64,000 nt of DNA from Beverwykella pulmonaria (lineage: Eukaryota > Ascomycota > Dothideomycetes > Pleosporales > Melanommataceae): the NCBI GenBank assembly GCA_001599595.1, contig BCHH01000004.1, positions 1,443,997 to 1,507,996 on the forward strand, read 5' to 3'. The notes beneath the pieces were generated by a model. That model was not told the origin of the DNA, did no database searches, and saw nothing but the letters and a program-made list of their open reading frames with translations. This document shows, piece by piece, positions 1-10,208 of the stretch (its first letter is position 1; each line of letters begins with the position of its first letter). A program made the translations under genes and the position numbers.

Positions 1-896
1 ATAGGTGGAGGGGTTGGTGAGGGTAGCGGCAAAGGTGTTTGTTCGGGAGGGGATGAGACGGGAGGTACTGGGACGGGAGACGCTGGAACGGGAGATGCCA
101 GGGCGGGAGGCAGTGGGGCTGGGGAGGGAGACTTTTGGACGGGAGATGCTGGTGTGGCTGGTGTTGAACTAATTTCGGGTTTTGGGGGTTGCGCCTTGGT
201 GTGGTCGACAGAGGCAGCGAGGTTCGAAATGCGAGGCTTTCGCTTGGGCTTCAGCGTCGGCTTTGGTGGCTCTGGCTCCGGCTTCGGTCTAGAGAATGGT
301 TTTGGATTTGGCCTGGGTTCGGAAAGCTGCCTCCTATGCAACGGTGTGCGTGTTCGCGTCGGCGTTGGTGTGTCCCTCACTCTCCTTGTCGGTGGAGGCT
401 CTACCTTCTTTACAGGTGGTATGTATGGGACACTCAGTCTCTTTGCCCTATTCACCTCGGTGTTCCTCGCAACCGGGACTGCAGCATCACTCATCCTCCT
501 CGTTTGCACTACCGGTGTCGGTGTTGCCCTCCCTGTCTTCTTCCTTTCGAACTTCTTCGCCACAGGCGTCTGAGTGCGCGTCACTACCTCCATCCTGTGC
601 ACACCGGGCACCTCAATATGGCTCTTTCCGTCCTTGAAGTGCTTCACGCAATACTTTCTCCCCGTTTCCTCATCCACATGCTCGCTGAGCTCGGGACACC
701 TGATGCCCTGGTAATCAGAAAATGCTTGGCACCGCTGCTGGGCGTCACGGTCGTGGATCAGGCAGTACCAAACGGCGAACAGCGGGTCGAACATCTCCCC
801 ATTGCGCGGGCACTTGTAGTTCTGGTTCTTAGGCATCTTGAACTCGCAGCGATGGACCAGGATGTGCGATAGCGCCAGTTTGGGCCGGTCGTCCAT
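1..896 (-). CDS. Partial gene: tandem C/C/C/H module protein with Pro-rich tail
   Basis: An open minus-strand frame starts at the ATG at 896-894 (MDDRPKLALSHIL) and runs off the left edge without a stop, giving about 298 codons. The N-terminal 100 residues hold two similar units: C-x11-C-x15-C-x2-H (ending WYCLIH) and C-x10-C-x15-C-x2-H (ending KYCVKH). The identical 15-residue gap and the C-x2-H ending suggest two zinc-binding modules like the zf-C3Hc3H type seen in some nuclear regulators; that family link is inference. The rest is Arg/Lys/Pro/Thr-rich with low-complexity repeats (SPVPASPVPVPPV-like), probably disordered. Plus-strand frames here are G-rich shadows of this Pro-rich coding. 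A nucleic-acid-binding or chromatin role is plausible but unproven. The C-terminus is outside the window. Confidence 0.7.
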   Translation of the reverse strand, partial: MDDRPKLALSHILVHRCEFKMPKNQNYKCPRNGEMFDPLFAVWYCLIHDRDAQQRCQAFSDYQGIRCPELSEHVDEETGRKYCVKHFKDGKSHIEVPGVHRMEVVTRTQTPVAKKFERKKTGRATPTPVVQTRRMSDAAVPVARNTEVNRAKRLSVPYIPPVKKVEPPPTRRVRDTPTPTRTRTPLHRRQLSEPRPNPKPFSRPKPEPEPPKPTLKPKRKPRISNLAASVDHTKAQPPKPEISSTPATPASPVQKSPSPAPLPPALASPVPASPVPVPPVSSPPEQTPLPLPSPTPPP

Positions 897-1764
897 GCGT
901 GAGCCTGGCCGCGAGCCTATTGAGGCCACGCTGCTCGCCCGGCGGTGATGCGATGACATGGCGGTCGGAACAGCAGGCAGCTGGGTCGTCTAGCGATGGT
1001 GATGCATGTTATCCCGGGGTGCGCGGGGCGCGACGCGTTGATGTGCGATGGATGCGCAAACCGCCGAGCGGATGCGCGCAAGACATTGGAAGCGTGGAAG
1101 CGTTGTTGTTGAGGTTTTTTTGTTGTTTGCGCCCGCGCCGCGCCGTTGTTTGGCATGTGTGACCGTGTGCCACACACTTCGGGAGATTGCGGGTAGCGCG
1201 GATGTCTCAGCACGGGTGCGCAAGTCTTGTCACGAAGTAGCGGTGCAGCCTTAAACGCCAACAACCAACACGGATGCGAACTCACCCCTGGAATGCCTTG
1301 ATATGTTAAATTATCAGCGTTGCGTCAAGACAAACAAAGACCCGGTAGAATATTAAGATGCCTTGCTTCTTATCTCATCTCGTAGCATACGTCGTGTCCA
1401 GCCTTACATACCTAAATGGCTAGGCCTGCAAGTATCTCATTGCCCTTTGTTCTTCCGGGAAGTGCATGAGAGGAAGCGCATGAGTCAGGGCAATGCGAGA
1501 GAAGCCAATAAACAAACACATAGTCTATCACGAGAATAAACATAGCCATCTGTGAACATGAGGAGATTATTCCATCAAATATCAATATAAAATCCACATT
1601 AACACTCTAAAACTCCTCATAGCCATGCACACCTAATCCTCCCAAAAATACCCTAATAAATACACAAAGCCAATGCAACAAAGTCAATGTCTGAAAATGC
1701 ATGAAGAAAGTCCACCAAACCATATCCCCATATCATACACTCATCTACTCAATATCTTTCTACT
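897..1764. other. Intergenic, no gene seen
   Basis: This separates the start of the left-edge gene from the 3' end of the repeat-rich secreted protein gene. It should hold the promoter of the former and the terminator of the latter. The 1000-1250 part is GC-rich; 1300-1760 is AT-rich. I see no convincing reading frame, RNA gene or repeat. Confidence 0.5.
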
Positions 1765-4699
1765 CTACTTCCTGAACCGATACGAATTTCCCGGCGCAGG
1801 CGTCGTCCCCGCAACTGGCGGTGCCAACGGATCGACTTTCTCAGGCTTCGGTGGCGGAGCCGGGACACTGGGCTTCGGGATATCCACATGGGATGGCTTG
1901 GGTGGGGGAGGGGGAGGGGAAGGAGGGGTGGGCTTAACAGGTGGTGCAGGTGCTGCTGGAGGCGCGCTCGACACCATAGTCATCATCGTAGACATAGGTG
2001 CTGCTGGGGGCGCGCTCGAGATCATCGTCAGCATCGTCGAGTTCGTGGCTGGGAGGCCAGTGCCGGGTCCGGTGACACCTGCGAGGGTTGTGGAGGGGAT
2101 GGCGGTATCGACGGGTGCGGTAGCAGTGTCGACGGGTGCGGTAGCGGTGTCGACGGGTGCGGTAGCGGTATCGACGGGTGCGGTAGCGGTATCGACGGGT
2201 GCAGTGGCGGTGTCAATGGGCGCGGTGGCGGTATCGACTGGTGCGGTCTCTATTCCGCTCTCGATCGCTGAAGTTGGCGCGCCAGTCTCGAGAATTTCGC
2301 TGCCTGTAGCCGTGGGCTCGCCAGTCTCAAGCACCTCGCTGCCAGTTGCTGTGGGCTCGCCGGTCTCGAGGACGTCCGTGCCAATTGCAGTAGGTTCACC
2401 AGTCTCCAAGATCTCGCTGTCAGTGGCCGTCGGCTCTCCTGTGCTTAGGATCTCAGTGTTTATAGCCGTATCGACGATTTCAGTCGCAGTGGTTGCGGGG
2501 ATTTCGGTTCCGTTCTGGGTAACATAGATGGTTTTGTAGATAGTCTGACCAGGCATACCCGCGCCGCCGCCGTCCGTCAGAGTTGGCGCGGCGGTCTCGA
2601 TGATTTCAGTATCAGTTCCGGTGGGTTCAAGGATCTCGCTGTCTGTGGCAGTAGGCACTCCAGTCTCAATAGCGGTCGTATTAAGATATCTCGTTTCCGT
2701 ACCCGTTGGTACATCGGTTGGGATTGCCTCAGTCTAATTTCAAAGTTAGCGCAGGCTTCGTGGATGAATAGGTGGCCAAGTATGCGAAACTTTTGAAGGG
2801 TCACGTGACGGTCCACACACGAGGTAATACTTACTCCAATATCAGTAGCAAAACCAGTCTCCGTAGCAAAGCCAGTCTCTGTGGCGAAGCCAGTCTCTGT
2901 GGCGAAGCCAGTCTCTGTGGCGAAGCCAGTCTCTGTGGCGAAGCCAGTCTCTGTGGCGAAGCCAGTCTCCGTAGCGAAACCAGTCTCAGTAGCCGTTGCG
3001 GTCACAGCGTTGTCAGCGCCAATAGCCATGCAAGTTGTGAAGAGAGGCCAGCTGGTAGTCCAAAGATCCTTGCGGAAGTCGGGCGCAGCGTCAACACGGC
3101 CAGCTTGAAGGCTCAAGTCGATTCCGACGCTGGTATCAACATCAATACCAATAGTCTTCAGGGTGCCGCAGACACCGGTAGGCTCTGTCCAACGATATTA
3201 GCAAGTGGATCGGAGGTGATATGAGAGAGTCAATAAGTACCCTTGGTAGCGGTGAGGCTGGCCTGGAAGTAAGGAAGCTCAGCTTCGATACCGGCTTGAT
3301 AACCCCATTCTAAATTTCAGATTAGTATATTGTGCGTGTGTGTAGGGAAGTGCATAACTTACTGCCAAGAACATCCGCCTTGATGACAATAGCAAGCTCA
3401 GACCAAGCGCGTAGGTCGCCAGTGAATTCAGCACTGAAGGTCGGGTCAATCTTGTCGATCTTGGGAGTCATATTCTCGAAGCTGTTCTGGTCCGGGTGTC
3501 GCATCATGACCTGGACCTTACCCGCATTATCAAAGGTTCCGGTTACACCAGTTGTGATGTCGCCGGTGCCCGTGAGAGCGCTGGAGCCGAAGTGGACGCC
3601 GAGGGTGACAAATGGACCAATCTGAATAATCTTTGCGATGTTGAGGGCAGCGATGGGAATGTCGATTTCAGGCGTCATCGACCAGTCAATGGCCTTCCCG
3701 AGGGTGCCGTCGGCATGCAGGTTGAGCTTCATAACCGCACTGACGTCCTGGGGCTGGATGGTCAGGTTGATGTCTTCCGGGATCTGGAAGAAGTTGCGCT
3801 GGATGTCGAAATCCGTGAGGATGCGACCAGCCGTGGTGATTTCAGCGGTGGCGCTCATAGCCATTCCCATAGTTGTGAGTGAGTCAATAGCGAAGTTGAA
3901 GAGCTCACCATTGAAGGTGTGGCCGATGTCCATCTGGCTGTTGTCACGCCTGAAGAGGTGGGGATGAGTGACATTGGCAGTTTCAGAGGGGACATGTTGA
4001 TGGCCGATCTTCAGATGGAATGTGTGGGCAATGTCGGCCCATTCTTTCTCTTCCGCAATGATATTCGCGATGAGTTTTTCCTTGTCGAACTTGATGTTGG
4101 AGACAAGGTACGGAGATCGGTTGTCACCTTTGTAGCATTGGTCTGGCTCAGTGACGAGAGTGAACTTGTTGATGTCCTCCTTGTTGACCCAGTCCCATGC
4201 GCTGGAGGCGTAGTCGAATGACGCTTGGTCCTTAAATTCTACAACCATGGGCTGTCCGGGAGTTCCGCACTTAATCGATTTAAGTTCCTTGGAGAACCTT
4301 TCAACGGGCATGATGAACTCATCGTCACCGGGGTTCGAGAGGGTGAAGTTTGCGACGTAGATGTTGTCGCCAGCTGTGCATAAGTTAGACATTTGCTAGG
4401 CCAGGGAAGTATTCGAGAGGCTTACCATATGCACCCCAGAAAAAGTTTGACACGCTCTCGGGATCGAACGCGGCTTTTCCAGTCACCGCACGTCTCAAGG
4501 ACCGGCCGTGAGTCAAAACACCAGGATCGGGAATGGGAATGAGATCGACAGGAGCCGGGCCAGCTTCTCGCTTGGTTGATTGGCCTGGCACAATATCGAA
4601 TCTGTCTGATGGCAGCGGCTTAAATTCCAAAGCACTTGCTTCAAGTGCGAACAAAGAAACCAGCGCAGCCGAAAACAGGCTGCGAGAATTGAAGTACAT
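1765..4699 (-). CDS. Large secreted protein with Thr/Pro-rich tandem repeats (possibly DUF7029/DUF7223 type)
   Basis: Five exons: 4699-4426, 4373-3363, 3309-3241, 3184-2835, 2733-1765. Introns of 52, 53, 56 and 101 bp have GT...AG ends, two with clear CTAAC branch sites, and all phases join, giving 890 aa. I chose the ATG at 4699 because it begins a signal peptide (MYFNSRSLFSAALVSLFALEASA); a possible Kex2 site KR is at residues 43-44. Residues about 95-490 form a beta-rich globular region. The C-terminal half is low complexity: eight TGFATE units, about five ETGEPTATxSEIL-like units, seven AP(V/I)DTAT units, then a Pro-rich end (PPSPPPPPPKPS). There is no hydrophobic GPI tail. The layout resembles fungal secreted proteins with paired uncharacterised N-terminal domains; that assignment is from memory. 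Probably an extracellular or wall-associated protein of unknown role. Confidence 0.75.
2101..2247. repeat. 21-bp in-frame tandem repeat (about 7 copies)
   Basis: Seven near-identical 21-bp units encode AP(V/I)DTAT on the minus strand within the last exon of the repeat-rich secreted protein. Differences between units are mostly third-position changes, so the array looks young and could vary in copy number between strains without breaking the frame. Confidence 0.85.
2268..2450. repeat. Degenerate 39-bp in-frame repeat (about 5 copies)
   Basis: Minus-strand translation gives about five copies of a 13-residue unit of the form ETGEPTAT(D/G)SE(I/V)L. On the plus strand the units are marked by repeated 'gccagtctcgag'-like segments. 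They are more diverged than the neighbouring 21-bp and 18-bp arrays. Confidence 0.75.
2845..2990. repeat. 18-bp in-frame tandem repeat (8 copies)
   Basis: Units of the form gtctctgtggcgaagcca repeat head to tail, several of them perfect, and encode TGFATE on the minus strand in exon 4 of the secreted protein. The array ends at the donor site of intron 4, so copy-number change would alter only the length of the extracellular linker. Confidence 0.9.
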
Positions 4700-5374
4700 A
4701 TTGGCGGTTAGTAGCGCATACAATTCCAAAGACTAAGGTCGACGACGTCAAACGAAGCGATGCCAAATGAATGTAGGAACCACCAAGGGCTCGTAAGGAA
4801 TGACTGAAGGAAAGAACCACAAACTGAAATGCGAAGGAATGAATGTAAGTGACTTGATTCGAATCTCTAAGTGGAAGAGCGGGCGTCTTTTGTATAGGAC
4901 TCCGGCCCCAGCCTGGAGCGGGCAAATTCCAAGAGTAGCATTAGGTGCTTCTCCGACATGCCAAGCTGGAAACATGGGGAGATTGCCTCTCGTTTCGTTT
5001 CCGGGTGAGGTCAGATGGAAACAGAGCCATGAGAATCGGCACGGTGGGCAGGCTGTCGACCGGGGGCGCAGACACCGAAGTAGTGTAGCACCGATCTGCG
5101 CATAGTGTTCTGGGCCTGGGCTGGTCAGTGCTACGATCATCTAGGGAACCTAAGCGAAGAAACGCTGGGTGAAGGATGACAAAGTAAAAAAGATAGAATC
5201 AAGGTGGACTTGAAACGTGAAGGTTGCGGCGGAGTCAAGTCGGAACTCCGTCTATCACGTGGGTTATTTCCCTTTGCAGACAAGGGCTGAGCCGAATCGG
5301 ACATTCGATCGCTGACTGAACCCATTTCACTCCGCCACCCTGGGAGAGCGAGAACAGATACAGGAATAGCAGGA
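4700..5374. other. Intergenic upstream of the repeat-rich secreted protein
   Basis: No gene is recognised. The first few hundred bases should hold the promoter of the minus-strand gene starting at 4699. A CACGTG hexamer lies near 5254. Long minus-strand frames here lack codon regularity or motifs. Confidence 0.4.
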
Positions 5375-6571
5375 ACAAAACGCATCATCCTGTTGCACAG
5401 TGACGGAGATTAAGTGAAACGTCTCTGCGCGCTCAGATTGGGTGTTCATAGCGACCTGGTGATGGGTGATACCAATGTTACAAAATACCTGAATACAACG
5501 GAAAGTAAGATGGACAACACCGTTGCGTTCGCGAAACGTGATGGAACTGATATTGATGAGATGAATGTAAGTGAGCAAGAGATTTCGAGATCACAAACAA
5601 ACGCGCAAGGCCAGCCGCCAAGCCGCTAGCCGGACATTCTCGCTCAGAGTCCGGAGGCGTAACCTCCCCCACAGTTCGGTGTTCGCTCTCAGTCCTTAAT
5701 ATATATACCATCAGTCAAAGTCCGAGAACTGTGCCCGGACGCGACGTTCGAGGCACTCAGAATTGCATTATACAGAAAGGGTGTATGCTTCACGAAAGTC
5801 GTAAACTTGATCGCGCGGACCGTTTTCTTGCGAGGAAACAAAATTTTCGGCCCCTAGGGCTGTGTAGCTGCAAAGGTTTGCTACCTCGGGACAGACACTC
5901 GACAAACTTCAACCCCGTAGCCTCGCCAACAAGAGAAATCCCTATGGATGCCTTCTTTTGAGTTATTTCAATAGCGTCACAGCAATAATGAGTGACCAGG
6001 ACACGTGCTGGAGTACAAATTTTGTTCCCTCCACGAATTGGCGTCAGGCCTAAGCGAAGATCGGGGATATCGCCACTAAATATTACGATCGTGTTTCCAC
6101 CAGTCGTGCGGTCACCTCATCTTCCACGAAGTAGGATGCGTGAATGCGGATTGGCGTCTCGGTATCAACACACACACCATGCAGTGGTTTAAAGCCACAA
6201 GTACACTCCCGAGGTCACGACCTTGGGACTTTCAAATTCGCTCTGCATTGGTACAAGTTCTCTCCTCTACAGATTAGGGCTACAGATTCATTGCACCCAT
6301 CTAATGTCTAGTTTAAGAGTTTCATACAGCCACTGGCTAATTTGGTCGATAAGGTGTCTTTCCTTAATGTTCATTGGCCTTTTCCTTCGGGGTGTTTATC
6401 GAACGCCACCGCGACTCATGCGACATTTAGTACTTGTCCATGAGAAATACTGGTAACAGGCAGCATTTATATGCTGGCTGGCTGCTGTGGTTGTCGATAA
6501 TTTCATTCCTTGTCTTACTGAAAAGCATAACCATACTTCCGCAATAAGTACTCTATACAAGAGTAGAAATC

Positions 6572-8625
6572 ATGGGTTCAGCACGGCCTTTCAAACCTGT
6601 TATGCTACATGGTGCGACCTTGGGCTCACTCCTTTTCTTCACATTGGGCCTTCTTGCACTTGTAGAAATCTCCTGTCATATTCTTCCTATCATCAATAGT
6701 GATGGTTCGTTCCAAGATACCCTTGACGAAATCAGCACTTCAGTAATTCGACGAGATCATCCCCACGATACGATCCTGGGATCAACCACGAAGTGAACTT
6801 TGCGCCCTCCTAACTCGATACCCACGTGGACTCACCAAATTCAGAATACGAGAAATTACGAAGACCATAATCATCACGACTCGGGGCATTAGTGCCCCTG
6901 ATGTAGAAGCGTGGGGAATCATGTCTGCTCACATAGACGTACGCCAAGGCACAACCGCTCAGGCACCACCTCCTAATGCGTACTTGCACACAAGCCCTGT
7001 AAAGTCACCCCCTTGAACCATTGGCAGCGGTAGCGCTAATGCGAGCACATATCTAAAGACAGCGTCTAGCACAACATCAACACAAACCCCACCTCTTTCA
7101 GGGCGTCCAGCTGGAATTGCATTTTTCCGGATGGATGGTCGTATATCCAATGGTGCTGTCTATTTCCTTGGGGCGTATTTTCCTACTATCCTGGCGGTTC
7201 TATTCGGCCTACCTTGGCTCATCATCGATAGGACTACAAGATCTATGGAGCCATTCAATCAACTCGCAAGACCTGAGGGTGCATCAGCGGACAGTACGCT
7301 CACCACGAACTTCCATGACATTTTAGCCCCTCTTAAATTTCTCTACTACCGCCAATGGACCGTGGTAACTAGTACGACGCTTATGGGCCTCGCTCTTTTG
7401 CTCACACCTCTTGCCCCGGAAGCGGTGTCCATACACCTTGATGGCGAATGCGATGCTACCACCATAGGCTGCACAGGAAGAGTAGGCATATCCATTCCGG
7501 TCGCAAGGACTATTCAGATAATCTTAGCTACGATGGCAGTCCTAACTATCATCTTTATCGTAAGTTTACGGAGAAAGAAGTTGGTAGTCTTATCAGATCC
7601 GCGCAGTATCGCGGGTCTGAGCCTATTGTTCCTGAATCCAGACGTTCGAAGAGATTTCATGCTGTTTCATACAGTGCCCACAAAGGCAGAACTGAGCAAT
7701 AGCCTTCAAGGGCATACCTACAAATTAGACAAGATGATTTTCCCGGATGGCTATACCTCGATGGGGCTCATAACAATCCCAGGTGGGCATATCTCACTAG
7801 GTATGTTCCAGCGTAAAGCTCATGAATACTCTGAGGTGACATGGGATCGTAGGCTAGTGCTAGCCTATCGCGTCTCTGCCGCCTTCTTCTTTGTATTTTT
7901 GCTGGCCCTTGGCAGCTTGATCCTTGCGTATCATTACACCAGTGGTGATAATGGGTTCGAGAAGTTCATGGACAGTCAGGGTTTCGGCGTTCGGTTCTTT
8001 TTCACGCTCATCGGCTTGGGGATCAGTCTGTTCTGGGGGCACATATTCGAAGGTATGCATAGAAATATAACCCAGAGTTTATACCTACGAAGGCACTCAC
8101 TGTGTCGTAGAAATCGCACTATTTGCCCCCTATCGCCAACTCGTCTCCGGAAACGCCACAGCACAAGAATCAATCCTAGCCACTCCATCCGCACATCCAC
8201 TCCTCGCGGTCCCTTCTGCACTCTCCTCACACCACTACATCCTCGCTCTCGTCGCCACTGCCGCCGTGCTATCCCAAGTCCTCACTATCACGCTATCAAC
8301 CATACCATTCAGCAGCGCGAATCTCTGGAGCGCGTACATGATCTCAACCTGGATCTGCGTTGGCATCATCATCGTCATGCTATTCATTCTTTCCCTGCTA
8401 TTCTTCTACAAGGAGCCACAGCTTCCTGTGAAGCCAAAAACAATTGCCGCTCAACTGGTCTATCTTTGCGATTCGGCATTGCCAGTTATGTTTAAGGATA
8501 TAGCGAGTTTAGACACGAGGATGATGAACTACAAGATCAAAGGTTTCAATTATCGGTACAGGTTGGATGTTTGTCAAGGGACCATGGGGATAGATAGGTT
8601 GATGGTAGACTTTGAGCGCCGATGA
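6572..8625 (+). CDS. DUF3433-type multi-pass membrane protein, copy 1 (linker possibly disrupted)
   Basis: The ATG at 6572 opens MGSARPFKPVMLHGATLGS and a first membrane segment, as in the intact copy at 11628. Its frame stops at 6794-6796, but an intron 6793-6844 (GTGAAC...CCTAAC...TTCAG, 52 bp) rejoins the frame encoding REITKTIIITTRG. An in-frame TGA follows at 7014-7016. It could be removed by a 60-bp phase-0 intron (6999-7058, GTAAAG...AAAG, weak acceptor), or it is a true nonsense mutation. From 7059 the frame is open to 8052; a 58-bp intron (8053-8110) joins 8111-8625, giving the conserved APYRQLVSGNATAQ segment and the final membrane helix. The family (DUF3433, function unknown, multi-pass membrane) is recognised from layout and motifs. 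If the stop is real, only a truncated protein from the ATG at 7131 could be made. Confidence 0.6.
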
Positions 8626-8688
8626 TATTGAGATAATATTCGAGTTTGGATAAGTGTACCTAGTATATCACTATAATTCCCATACTTT

Positions 8689-8765
8689 AGGTTTCTCCTT
8701 CAGCAATAGTCTGCATGGTTCCAGCTACAGCCGGTACCAGACGGTAAATAGATTAAATAATAATA
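8689..8765 (+). mobile_element. Very short retroelement 3' end (LINE or SINE-like) with target-site duplication
   Basis: About 77 bp ending in a TAA-rich tail (attaaataataataat) are flanked by a 16-bp direct repeat, ataattcccatacttt, at 8673-8688 and 8766-8781. The inside, 'gtctgcatgg...gccggtacc.gacggtaaatag', closely matches a second copy at 23685-23735. A short 3' fragment, TAA tail and target duplication are the marks of target-primed reverse transcription by a non-LTR element. It sits about 60 bp after the stop of the copy 1 membrane protein gene, so it may affect its 3' UTR. Confidence 0.7.
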
Positions 8766-9757
8766 ATAATTCCCATACTTTCTTTTTTTCACTAAATATA
8801 TTGATTATGCAAAGACAACTAGCAGCACAATGAAGTTGCTTATTGAGGTGCTCAATACCTTTGCGAAAGTTGCGAAGTACTTCATGATGACCCGGTCCGA
8901 TCATCCCATGGTTTTTGGCGGAACAAAATGTGAACACATTTTGTCTCTGCGTAGAGTGGCATATATAACTTCCAAAAGTTTTCAAGAGAGCCATTGGTCC
9001 TGTTATGTTCAGGTCCCCTGTACGCTCAACCAGCTTCTTTATTTTTTCAACTCTACTATGGTCTCCCTACACTATAGAATGTTATCTCTACACCAACAAA
9101 TTGTATGTCCATAAAGGTATCGAAATCTTGAGCAGACTTTTGGACGATCACCTGAAGCAGATACCATTGTGCTGTTTTTTTCACTTTACAATATCTATAT
9201 CGAGCTCAGAAAGACTGGGTAGTGTAAGCCGAGGACACCATAATGTCACGTGGATATGCCACTGACTAATCAGTCCGTCATATATATATCAGCTGTACAT
9301 ACATCACATACAATACACATATTGACATCTCTTCCTCCATCCTCCAGCTTACAGTTATGAGCCCGGACCGTCTCCGCATTTAAGCAGCGTTGGCGAGGAC
9401 TGGTACATGGGTGAGGCACCATAAGCGAGCTTTTGCCACCAAAAAACATTAAAATGCCCACATCAACCTCCATACAGAACGCGAAAGTAAATATCGATCG
9501 GCCAATCTGGAACTGCACCAGCAGTGGTTGACAGGCCTGTACTACAGCAGGACAGACCCACAAATTTGCAGCTCTGCCTGAGAAAGGTAGAGGATGGCCT
9601 TTGATCACATCAGCTTCAAGTGTTCAAAACTGAGGGGGGTGTGTAAGCAGTATACATATATCTCTATTCTAGAAATATATATTCAAGACGTCTTTTTGGT
9701 TACAGGTAGAACATCGGCGCCCTAACTAGATCACCTGTGTAGTATGAGATCTACCAG

Positions 9758-10050
9758 ATGCTCAATCATCTGTATGCGCCTAGCTTAGAGACCTGCAGCA
9801 CTAGGGAGTACAAGATTGGTGTTAATAGTCTTAACTTCAATGGCATAGGCATTAAGAAGAGTCAACTCAGCGTTCATGTCACGAACTACAACCTTTACAA
9901 CGTAAGTCTTGTTTGTGTCACCTTCACCTACACTTCCCCACTGCAAGTTCTGCGTTTTGCAGATCTCAGATATCACCAGGCCGATTCGCTCGTTCACTTA
10001 GGGTCAATTCCAATGCCTCATTAGCGGCAGGAATAAAAGGTGTTGGTTTC
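9758..10050 (+). pseudogene. Remnant of a small secreted-protein gene (unit 1 copy)
   Basis: The frame encoding LETCSTREYKIGVNSLNFNG and then SQLSVHVTNYNLYN matches the unit 2 copy at about 14940-15066. Both copies share a donor AACGTAAGT after LYN and a 78-bp intron (here 9902-9979), which supports descent from a real spliced gene. The signal peptide exon seen in unit 2 is not recognisable here, nor is the C-terminal part after about 10050. I take it as a decayed gene fragment. Function unknown. Confidence 0.5.
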
Positions 10051-10183
10051 ACAGGGCTATTGCAATAGCAATCGTTGGGTTCTAAGCAAAGTATTGATTC
10101 GTGTATGTGTCTATCTGAGATGAGGCTCAGGAGGTTGTATCATCCCTTTGCCGCCAAGCATCGCTAGTGTCTCATGTGATTGT

Positions 10184-10208
10184 CACGTGACCACGACATC
10201 ACCACGTG
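10184..10208. promoter_or_regulatory. Paired CACGTG sites
   Basis: Two palindromic CACGTG hexamers lie at 10184-10189 and 10203-10208, 19 bp centre to centre, just before duplication unit 2. CACGTG is the core recognised by fungal bHLH and some bZIP factors. A similar pair is found at 16105-16125. Binding is inferred only from the motif. Confidence 0.3.

Larger units (their letters stand above)
5375..10080 (+). repeat. Tandem segmental duplication, unit 1
   Basis: Unit 1 matches unit 2 (about 10230-15200) in the same order and orientation. Anchors: 'cctgttgca..gtg.cggagattaa' at about 5390 and 10248; 'agtcaaagtccgagaactgt' at about 5713 and 10490, extending through 'cccggacgcgacgttcgaggca'; 'gatatcgccac' and 'tacgatcgtgtt' at about 6066 and 10830; the membrane protein genes at 6572 and 11628; 'gaaatcttgagcagactt' at about 9121 and 14170; and the small secreted-gene remains at about 9750 and 14910. 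Divergence is substantial in non-coding parts, so the duplication is not recent. Borders are approximate. Confidence 0.85.

Noticed and set aside
154..872. Overlapping plus-strand reading frames near the left edge, Gly- or Arg-rich
   Set aside because: They are shadows of the Pro/Arg-rich minus-strand gene that starts at 896 and has paired Cys/His motifs.
2772..3224. Plus-strand frame with repeated SLCGEA units
   Set aside because: It is the complement of the TGFATE repeat of the real minus-strand gene; repeats keep every frame open.
4748..5140. 130-codon minus-strand frame
   Set aside because: Starts at a non-ATG codon, has no motif, and lies in the promoter region of the secreted repeat protein.
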